NCBI GenBank assembly: GCA_964585635.1
Contig: CAZPEV010000169.1
Location: forward strand, 1-7,166
Origin: CAZPEV01 sp964585635
GTDB lineage: Bacteria > Zixibacteria > MSB-5A5 > GN15 > JAAZOE01
Length of the DNA: 7,166 nucleotides
Direction: 5' to 3'
Position numbers and translations under genes: made by a program. Below are positions 1 to 5,760 of the stretch, piece after piece. Within the stretch, counting starts at the first letter, position 1; every line of letters begins with the position of its first letter. Below the pieces are notes generated by a model that saw only the letters and a program-made list of their open reading frames with translations, did not search any database and had not been told where the DNA came from.

Positions 1-18
1 TAACTTTATGGGGAATAT

Positions 19-612
19 ATGTCGTCGGAAGAGAGAAAACGCCAAATACTCACCGAAGCGACCAGGCTCTTCAGCCGCCAGGGATATGACAAGGTGACGA
101 TCAAAGAGCTGGCCGATGCCTGTGGAATCACCGAACCGGCTCTGTATCGATATTATTCCTCGAAGGAAGCGTTGTACGACGCCGTACTGGAATCACTCCC
201 CTCGCAACTGCGGCATCAGGAGCTGTTTGAGCGGCTGGAGGGTGTGACCGAACTGCCGGAGATTTTATTGGGAATGGCGCAGCATATTTTGAGCTTCTTC
301 AGCGCCCATCGGGAGCTATACCGTCTGCTGCTGTACTCGACCCTGCGGGAGCATTCCAAGTCGCCGGAAACGTATCGGGCGATTCGCGGGCCATATATCG
401 ACTTCCTGATGCGCCATCTTGATCGGTTGTATGCCGAAGGGAAGATCAGCAAAAAGAATAATGAGATCACGGCCCGCTGCTTCGTGGGATCGGTGTTTGA
501 TTGTGCCCTGGCCAGCACCCTGTGGCAGGGATTCCTTGGGAACACGTACAGTCTTGATGAGATTGTCGCCAACAATGTTCCCATTTTCATCGAGGGACTT
601 TCGGTCAGATGA
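19..612 (+). CDS. TetR/AcrR-family transcriptional regulator
   Basis: A 197-residue protein, the usual length for TetR repressors. Residues 6-52 form the family's N-terminal DNA-binding domain: a first helix with the LFSRQGYDKVTIKELA pattern, then the helix-turn-helix (ACGITEPALYRYYSSKEAL). The rest is the helical ligand and dimer region, which is too variable to predict a ligand. The ATG at 19 has a purine-rich GGGGAA just upstream (10-15); the spacing is short but acceptable. Only 18 bases of upstream sequence are in the window, so its own promoter cannot be judged. It lies 122 bases before a row of three respiratory cytochrome genes on the same strand, so it may control them and itself, but no operator is proven. 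Family assignment is secure; the target and inducer are unknown. Confidence 0.95.
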   Translation: MSSEERKRQILTEATRLFSRQGYDKVTIKELADACGITEPALYRYYSSKEALYDAVLESLPSQLRHQELFERLEGVTELPEILLGMAQHILSFFSAHRELYRLLLYSTLREHSKSPETYRAIRGPYIDFLMRHLDRLYAEGKISKKNNEITARCFVGSVFDCALASTLWQGFLGNTYSLDEIVANNVPIFIEGLSVR

Positions 613-734
613 GGGCGCTTTTGGCAGGAGCGGGCGACGATCGGCAAGGATGTGCCGGCGACCGGGCAGATTCCGAGGCTGATCGGCAACCCGGACGATG
701 GATCCCTGTCGCTGAAATCTGACGCGAGTTGATT
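613..734. other. Gap between the regulator and the first cytochrome gene, with a direct repeat
   Basis: This 122-base gap holds no convincing gene. A 9-base direct repeat GATCGGCAA occurs at 639-647 and 681-689, 42 bases apart (four helical turns). A small inverted repeat CGGCA/TGCCG lies at 642-646 and 653-657 around a 6-base loop. I see no good -35/-10 pair and no hairpin followed by a T run. The cytochrome genes may therefore be co-transcribed with the regulator, or have a promoter I cannot recognise. The repeats could be regulator contacts, but TetR operators are normally longer palindromes, so this is weak. Confidence 0.35.
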
Positions 735-2651
735 ATGATGATGAGTATCCGTCTTATCGCTTTGGCCTGGCTGGCGTTCGGTTTTCCGTCGACGGCTCTG
801 GGGGGGATTTCCGCCAAGGATTGCCTGGAATGCCATGATAACGCCACCGGTGAAATGGCGGCGAAGTATGACAGCGCCCTGACCGCGTCGGTGCACAGCG
901 GCCTGGCCTGCACCGATTGCCATGCCGCCATCACCGAATTGCCTCACCCGGATAGTCTTCCCCGCGTCGATTGCGGCTCCTGCCATAACGACGAAGCGAA
1001 CACCTACAAGACCCATGGCCGGCTGGAAGTCGGCGTCGGCAAAGATATTCCGACCTGTTCTGATTGTCATGGCAAACACGACATTCTCAAGTCGACCCAA
1101 AGGGAATCGCGGGTCAACCCGTTGCATCTCCCGGAGACGTGCGGCCGCTGCCATGAAAACCTTGACCTGACCAAAAAGCATGAAATTCTGTACGGAAACG
1201 CCGTTCAAGTCTATAAGAGCAGCGTCGACGGTAAGGCGGCGCTGGGCGGTGTCTATTCCGCGGCCACCTGCAACGATTGCCATTCAGCCGGCACCGCCCA
1301 TCGGATTCTGGGCCCCGGCAATCCGGAATCGTCCATCAATCATTTCAACATTCCCAAGACCTGCGGCCGCTGCCATCGAAATGTCGAGAACGATTACTGG
1401 GATGGGATTCATGGCCGGCTGGTCGCGCGGGAGACCGATTCCCCGGTTTGCACCAACTGTCATGGAGAGCACGGCATCATTGCGCCGGATGATCCGCGAT
1501 CGCCCGTCAGTCCCGCCCGGGTGGCGGAGGCGACCTGCGCCCCCTGTCACGAATCAGCCTACCTGAATGACAAGTACGGCATCCCGACCGGGCGATTGCA
1601 GTCCTGGGTCGACAGTTATCATGGACTGAAAAGCAAGGCGGGCGATATCACCGTCGCCAACTGCAGTTCCTGTCACGGCGCCCACCGGATACTGCCGCAT
1701 ACCGATCCCACCTCATCCATCAACCCGGCCAATCTGCAAAAGACCTGCGGCAATTGCCATCCGGGAATTTCGTCGGCGATGGCCTCGACTCCGATCCATG
1801 CCACTCCCGGAATTTCCCGTACGCCGGTGGCCCGTGTCATTGCGAACATTTATGTGATCGTTATCTTCCTCATCATCGGCACGATGGTCATTCATTGGCT
1901 GATCGACCTGCGCAAGCAGATTCATCTGGTCAATCTCAAGAAGCAGGTCGTGCGGATGACCTTCAATGAGGTTTGGCAGCACACGTTCCTGATGGTGACC
2001 TTTATCGTCTTGGCTATGACCGGTTTTTCGCTGCGGTTTTCCGACGCCTTCTGGGTGCAGTGGCTGTTTGGATGGCAAGGGGGATTCCCCCTGCGCGGCA
2101 TTATTCATCGGGTGGCGGCGGTGCTTTTCATACTGACGGTCATTTGGCATATCACCTATCTGACCACCCGCCGGGGGAATCGTTTCCTCAGGGATGTCTT
2201 TCCGATTGGCGGCGACGTCGGATCATTCTGGCAATCGATGAAATACAACCTCGGCCTGTCGCGAGAGAAGCCTCGGTTCGGGCGTTTCAGTTACATTGAG
2301 AAAGCGGAGTATTGGGCGTTGGTCTGGGGTTCGGTGGTGATGATCATCAGCGGCTTCTTCCTTTGGTTCGACAATATCGGGGTTCGATGGTTTCCCAAAG
2401 GATTTCTTGACGTCATGCTGGTGGTCCATTACTACGAGGCCTGGCTGGCGGTTCTATCCATTCTTATTTGGCACATGTACTCGACCGTCTTCAGCCCGCA
2501 GGTGTACCCGATGAACCCATCCTGGTACACGGGCAAGATGCCGCGCGAATGGTATGAGCACGAGCATCCGGCGGATCCGGCCCTGAGCCGGATGCCGGCG
2601 GGCCATCCGGCGCCGGCCGCCGACGAAGACGACGATGCCGATTCACGGTAG
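735..2651 (+). CDS. 11-heme c-type cytochrome fused to a b-type membrane cytochrome (CbcL-like quinol oxidase)
   Basis: Likely an inner-membrane quinol:cytochrome electron-transfer protein of 638 residues from the ATG at 735. Residues 1-22 are a signal peptide. Eleven canonical CxxCH motifs follow between about residues 30 and 342, beginning CLECH, CTDCH, CGSCH and ending CSSCH, CGNCH. Five membrane helices follow at about 370-393, 415-435, 457-477, 528-548 and 563-585. They carry histidines at 387, 416, 458, 472, 565 and 580, candidate b-heme ligands of the HydC/FdnI or b561 type. The tail is Pro/Ala-rich and ends in an acidic run. This matches the design of Geobacter CbcL (multiheme c domain plus diheme b domain), though CbcL has nine c hemes. 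No catalytic reductase motif is seen. Three adjacent ATGs (735, 738, 741) compete and the ribosome site is weak. The protein is paralogous to the broken gene at 4230-7018. The fold is sure; the partner and acceptor are inferred. Confidence 0.9.
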   Translation: MMMSIRLIALAWLAFGFPSTALGGISAKDCLECHDNATGEMAAKYDSALTASVHSGLACTDCHAAITELPHPDSLPRVDCGSCHNDEANTYKTHGRLEVGVGKDIPTCSDCHGKHDILKSTQRESRVNPLHLPETCGRCHENLDLTKKHEILYGNAVQVYKSSVDGKAALGGVYSAATCNDCHSAGTAHRILGPGNPESSINHFNIPKTCGRCHRNVENDYWDGIHGRLVARETDSPVCTNCHGEHGIIAPDDPRSPVSPARVAEATCAPCHESAYLNDKYGIPTGRLQSWVDSYHGLKSKAGDITVANCSSCHGAHRILPHTDPTSSINPANLQKTCGNCHPGISSAMASTPIHATPGISRTPVARVIANIYVIVIFLIIGTMVIHWLIDLRKQIHLVNLKKQVVRMTFNEVWQHTFLMVTFIVLAMTGFSLRFSDAFWVQWLFGWQGGFPLRGIIHRVAAVLFILTVIWHITYLTTRRGNRFLRDVFPIGGDVGSFWQSMKYNLGLSREKPRFGRFSYIEKAEYWALVWGSVVMIISGFFLWFDNIGVRWFPKGFLDVMLVVHYYEAWLAVLSILIWHMYSTVFSPQVYPMNPSWYTGKMPREWYEHEHPADPALSRMPAGHPAPAADEDDDADSR

Positions 2652-2652
2652 G
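2647..2652 (+). promoter_or_regulatory. Ribosome binding site deciding the start of the heptaheme cytochrome gene
   Basis: The sequence GGTAGG overlaps the stop codon of the upstream gene (2649-2651) and sits six bases before the ATG at 2659. An earlier in-frame ATG at 2635 lies inside the upstream gene and has no purine-rich site before it. The later start is therefore preferred. The arrangement suggests translational coupling of the two genes. Confidence 0.5.
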
Positions 2653-2658
2653 CAACGC

Positions 2659-4179
2659 ATGGCACACAATAACGGCTCACCACGACGAACCCTTTTCCGG
2701 CATCCCCTGGCGGCGGTCGGCGGGGCGTTGTTCGCCGCCGGCGGGGCGCTCTTCTTTGTTCTGGTCCTGATAGACGCCACCACCCGCGGTGAGAATCCGT
2801 ATCGATCGCTGGTCACCTTTGTGATGGCGCCGTTTATCATCACGCTCGGCGTCGGGCTGTTCCTCCTGGCTATCTGGCTGCAGGTGCGGGAGGCGCGCCG
2901 CCGGGGGGAAACCGTCAGATTCAACCTCTCGATTGATCCCACCGACCGCGGATATCGACGCAACCTGCTGCTGTTTCTCGGCCTGACCGCGGTCTTGGTG
3001 ATTCTGGTGATCTACAGCGGGACCAAGGCCTATGATGCCACCGATTCGGTCGCCTTTTGCGGCGAAACCTGCCATACCGTGATGGAGCCGCAAAGCGTGA
3101 CCTATCACAACTCACCTCATGCCCGGGTACCCTGTGTGGAATGTCATATCGGGCCAGGGGCGTCGTTTTGGGTCAAATCCAAGGTCGATGGTATCCGCCA
3201 ATTGTTCGCCACCGCCTTCAACACCTTCCATCGCCCCATTGAAACGCCGATCCGCAACCTGCGCCCGGCCCAACAGACTTGCGAGAAGTGTCATTGGCCG
3301 AACCAGTTTTACGGTCAAAAGCTGGTTTCGCACACCTACTATCGCAGCGATGAGGCCAATTCCCCCTGGACGATCAACCTGCTGGTCAAGATCGGCGGCG
3401 GCAATCCCCGCACCGGCAAGCTGGAGGGGATCCACTGGCACATGATTGTCTCCAGCAAAATCGAATATATCGCGACCGACGCCAAGCGGCAGGTTATTCC
3501 CTGGGTAAGGCATATTACGGCCGAGGGAGATACGATCGTCTATACCGATCCCGGAACGCCGCCGCCGGACTTGAACGACCCCAATGTTGAAATTCGCCGC
3601 TTCGATTGCATCGACTGCCACAACCGTCCGAGCCATAATTTCCTGGCCCCGGCCAAGGCGATCAACCTGGCGTTATCCACCCGGCGCATTTCGCCCGATC
3701 TACCGGGTGTTCGCGATGCCGGCCTAAACCTGCTCAATGCCGAGTATGCCGATCGCCCGGCGGCTCATGCGGCGATCCCATCCGGGTTGACGGCCTATTA
3801 TGAGCAGCACTATCCCGATACGGCGCCATCGCTGCGGGCCGAGATCATACAGGCGGCGACCGAACTCGTCCGCATCTATGATGAAAACTTCTTTCCGGAG
3901 ATGAAAACCGATTACCGCGCGCGGGAGAACAACCTCAGCCATTTTGTCAACAACGGCTGTTTCCGCTGTCATGACGGCACCAAGACCAGCGCTTCGGGCA
4001 AAACCATCTCCAAGGAATGTACCACCTGTCATCTGATCATCGCCCAGGGGCCGTCGGAGGATCTTGCCGCCATTGAAAGCAACCTGGCCGGCCTGGAGTT
4101 CAAGCATCCCGAGGATATCGAGGACGCCTGGAAGGAGAATAAGTGCACCGAGTGCCATGATCCCTCCTCGGGATATTAG
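2659..4179 (+). CDS. NapC/NirT-family heptaheme cytochrome c (ImcH-like)
   Basis: A probable membrane quinol dehydrogenase of 506 residues passing electrons to periplasmic carriers. Three hydrophobic helices lie at about 17-39, 51-75 and 101-121; the third leads directly into the periplasmic heme domain. Seven heme motifs follow: CGETCH (134-139, three residues between the cysteines), CVECH (159), CEKCH (208), CIDCH (317), CFRCH (434), CTTCH (454) and CTECH (496). The stretch around the first two, with CHTVMEP, SPHARV, CHIGPG and VKSK, is typical of the NapC/NrfH-type head. The long part between hemes 3 and 4 contains GIHWH and IPWV blocks, as in ImcH-type proteins. Geobacter ImcH is also a seven-heme NapC/NirT relative, needed for respiration to higher-potential acceptors. 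Orthology is inferred from architecture and remembered motifs, not from a search. It begins 7 bases after the previous stop, so it is almost certainly in the same operon. Confidence 0.9.
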   Translation: MAHNNGSPRRTLFRHPLAAVGGALFAAGGALFFVLVLIDATTRGENPYRSLVTFVMAPFIITLGVGLFLLAIWLQVREARRRGETVRFNLSIDPTDRGYRRNLLLFLGLTAVLVILVIYSGTKAYDATDSVAFCGETCHTVMEPQSVTYHNSPHARVPCVECHIGPGASFWVKSKVDGIRQLFATAFNTFHRPIETPIRNLRPAQQTCEKCHWPNQFYGQKLVSHTYYRSDEANSPWTINLLVKIGGGNPRTGKLEGIHWHMIVSSKIEYIATDAKRQVIPWVRHITAEGDTIVYTDPGTPPPDLNDPNVEIRRFDCIDCHNRPSHNFLAPAKAINLALSTRRISPDLPGVRDAGLNLLNAEYADRPAAHAAIPSGLTAYYEQHYPDTAPSLRAEIIQAATELVRIYDENFFPEMKTDYRARENNLSHFVNNGCFRCHDGTKTSASGKTISKECTTCHLIIAQGPSEDLAAIESNLAGLEFKHPEDIEDAWKENKCTECHDPSSGY

Positions 4180-4212
4180 GCGATAACGGCTTCTTGCCGG
4201 GGACAAAATGGA

Positions 4213-4240
4213 TTGACACCCCGGCCGGAATGAATAAGAT
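4213..4240 (+). promoter_or_regulatory. Possible sigma-70-like promoter before the third cytochrome gene
   Basis: A perfect TTGACA at 4213-4218 is followed after 16 bases by TAAGAT at 4235-4240, a 4 of 6 match to TATAAT. If used, transcription would start near 4247, next to the in-frame ATG at 4248, giving an almost leaderless message. The ATG at 4230 would then lie inside the promoter. This may be chance: the gene is only 50 bases downstream of its neighbour and could simply be read from the operon. Confidence 0.2.
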
Positions 4241-5693
4241 AGACGATATGATCCCGGCTCCCTTCAGAAATCGACGTCTGCCGTACGCGCCGCTGAGTCG
4301 GCTCCTTTTCCTCCTGCTGCCGCTATGGGCGGGGTCGGCCGGCTTGTCGGCCCAGACGGCCGATGATTGCCTTACCTGCCATGGAGAGGCCGGATTTTCT
4401 GTGGAGCGGGACGACCGTCAGGTTTCGCTTTTCGTCGACAGCGCCGTCTTCAAAGCCTCGATCCATGCCGGCGTGGAATGCGTCGGATGCCATGCCGACC
4501 TGGCGGGCGTCGAGGAGTTTCCTCACAAAGCGAAGCCGGCGCCGGTCGATTGCGGTTCCTGCCATGAAGATATCGCCAAGATCTACGGCGAGAGCCTGCA
4601 TGGTCAGGCGGTCGCCAAGGGAGAGAAGCTGGCGCCCCGCTGCTGGGACTGTCACGGTGCGCACGACATCGTTCCGCATACTTCGCCCAATTCGCGGGTG
4701 GTCAAATTCAACATTCCGTACATGTGCGGCCGGTGCCACAAAGAGGGGACGCCGGTGTCGCAGACTTACAATATCCCCCAAGACAGCATCCTGACCCACT
4801 ATTCCGAGTCGATCCATGGCGAGGGACTGTTCAAACAGGGGCTGACGGTGACGGCGGTGTGCACCGATTGCCACACGGCTCATCATGTGCTGCCCCATAC
4901 GGACCCGCGCTCGACCATCTACCGCGACAACGTCGCCGCCACCTGCCGCCAATGCCACGGGCGGATCGAGCAGGTCCACAAGAAGGTTATTCAGGGTAAG
5001 CTGTGGCAGACCGAGCCGAATAAGGTGCCGGTCTGCGTCGATTGCCATCAACCGCATCAAGTCCGCAAGGTATTTTACGGCGAGGTGTCGGACGCCGACT
5101 GCCTGGGCTGTCACGGCAAGCCGGATCTCAAGATGCAACGCGACGGGAAGACCATTTCCCTGTATGTCGACACGACTCAGGTACAAAGCTCGATCCATCG
5201 CCGGACGAGTTGCGCCCAGTGTCATACCGGCGCCAGCCCGCATCTGAAGCGGCCGTGCGCCACGGTGGTCGACAAGGTCGATTGCTCAATCTGCCATAAC
5301 GAGGTCGTCGAGACCTACAAGACCAGCACGCATGGGCAACTGGCGGACCGGGGCGATGCCAACGCGCCGATATGCCGCGACTGCCACGGCGAACATGGCA
5401 TCCGGGGGCGCCGCGATCCGGAATCGCCGACGTTCCCCACTCATGTGCCGACGCTGTGCGCCCAGTGCCACCTGGCGGGACATCCCGCCGCTGTCCGGCG
5501 GGCGGAGCGCGGAGACACCATTACCATTGAAGGGTACCCGGAAAGCGTCCACGGCCGCGGGCTGTTGCAGAGCGGCCTGGTGGCGATAATCCGGCCTCCA
5601 GCGTCTACAGCGCCAACATTCCGAAGACCTGCGCCAAATGCCATAATGGAATTTACGAGACGTACTCCAGAAGCATTCATTCCCCCCTGGTGA
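4230..5693 (+). CDS. N-terminal fragment: secreted multiheme cytochrome c, 13 CxxCH motifs
   Basis: As it stands this frame encodes 487 residues. Residues 1-42 contain a basic stretch (RNRRLP) and a leucine-rich core (LSRLLFLLLPLWAG) ending at LSAQ, a good signal peptide. Thirteen CxxCH motifs follow from CLTCH (47) to CAQCH (410). Two units are evident. The second restarts at residue 291 with CLGCH and repeats the opening of the first, including SL(F/Y)VD and SIH blocks. Real homology ends near residue 450 (SGL). The last 37 residues, rich in Pro and Arg, are out-of-frame read-through up to the TGA at 5691. The fragment lacks any membrane anchor, so if made it would be a soluble periplasmic heme protein cut off from the quinone pool. 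An upstream in-frame TTG at 4194 is possible but less likely. Confidence 0.7.
   Translation: MNKIDDMIPAPFRNRRLPYAPLSRLLFLLLPLWAGSAGLSAQTADDCLTCHGEAGFSVERDDRQVSLFVDSAVFKASIHAGVECVGCHADLAGVEEFPHKAKPAPVDCGSCHEDIAKIYGESLHGQAVAKGEKLAPRCWDCHGAHDIVPHTSPNSRVVKFNIPYMCGRCHKEGTPVSQTYNIPQDSILTHYSESIHGEGLFKQGLTVTAVCTDCHTAHHVLPHTDPRSTIYRDNVAATCRQCHGRIEQVHKKVIQGKLWQTEPNKVPVCVDCHQPHQVRKVFYGEVSDADCLGCHGKPDLKMQRDGKTISLYVDTTQVQSSIHRRTSCAQCHTGASPHLKRPCATVVDKVDCSICHNEVVETYKTSTHGQLADRGDANAPICRDCHGEHGIRGRRDPESPTFPTHVPTLCAQCHLAGHPAAVRRAERGDTITIEGYPESVHGRGLLQSGLVAIIRPPASTAPTFRRPAPNAIMEFTRRTPEAFIPPW
4368..5099 (+). repeat. First eight-heme unit of the giant cytochrome
   Basis: A coding repeat of about 244 residues with eight CxxCH motifs: CLTCH, CVGCH, CGSCH, CWDCH, CGRCH, CTDCH, CRQCH and CVDCH. 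It aligns by motif order and spacing with the unit at 5100-5760 and with hemes 1-8 of the cytochrome at 735-2651. Shared landmarks are a start at DCL.CHG, VDC(G/S).CH at heme 3, CxDCHGxH(D/G)I at heme 4 and a TC..CH at heme 7. Similarity is at protein level and well diverged in DNA, so this is an old duplication. Confidence 0.75.
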
Positions 5694-5760
5694 GCAAGAC
5701 GGACAAGCCTCTGCCCGATTGCAGCGATTGCCATCAATCCCATACGATTGTCCGCACCGA
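5100..5760 (+). repeat. Second eight-heme unit, lacking its sixth heme motif
   Basis: This unit repeats the order of the first: CLGCH, CAQCH, CSICH, CRDCH, CAQCH, then a gap where the sixth motif should be, then CAKCH and CSDCH. In the sister units, 19 residues (first unit) separate the GL before heme 6 from the D/N-P block after it. Here only 8 bases (5580-5587) remain, and the frame changes across them. Confidence 0.7.
5580..5587 (+). other. Deletion and frameshift junction
   Basis: Frame one ends in homologous sequence with the CTG codon at 5577-5579 (SGL). Frame two resumes homology with AAT at 5588 (NPASSV). The 8 bases between are GTGGCGAT. By comparison with the first unit about 57 bases are expected, so about 49 are missing, which is 1 modulo 3 and explains the frame change. 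There is no slippery heptamer, and a frame slip could not supply the lost CxxCH. Confidence 0.7.

Noticed and set aside
609..722. Small ORF of 37 codons whose ATG overlaps the stop of the regulator
   Set aside because: It has no recognisable features, no good ribosome site and a composition like chance reading of GC-rich DNA.
216..1283. Long minus-strand ORF (355 codons) opposite the regulator and the first cytochrome
   Set aside because: It is antisense to two well-supported genes, is rich in Arg, Ala and Gly, and shows no domain. It is a shadow of GC-rich coding DNA.
735..4179. Catalytic multiheme reductase (NrfA nitrite reductase, hydroxylamine oxidoreductase, tetrathionate reductase)
   Set aside because: All motifs are CxxCH, apart from one CX3CH. 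There is no CxxCK and no other active-site signature. The design fits electron carriers.
4194..4229. TTG at 4194 as the start of the giant cytochrome (and TTG at 729 for the first)
   Set aside because: Rare start codons with no clear ribosome site; ATGs soon after place the signal peptide better at the N-terminus.
5560..5600. Programmed ribosomal frameshift joining the two frames
   Set aside because: No slippery heptamer is seen, and a frame slip would not replace the missing heme block of about 16 residues.
5690..5693. GTGA overlap of stop and start codons, suggesting two translationally coupled genes
   Set aside because: The downstream frame has clear homology, including a CxxCH, upstream of the GTG. 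There is no ribosome site, and the product would lack a signal peptide.
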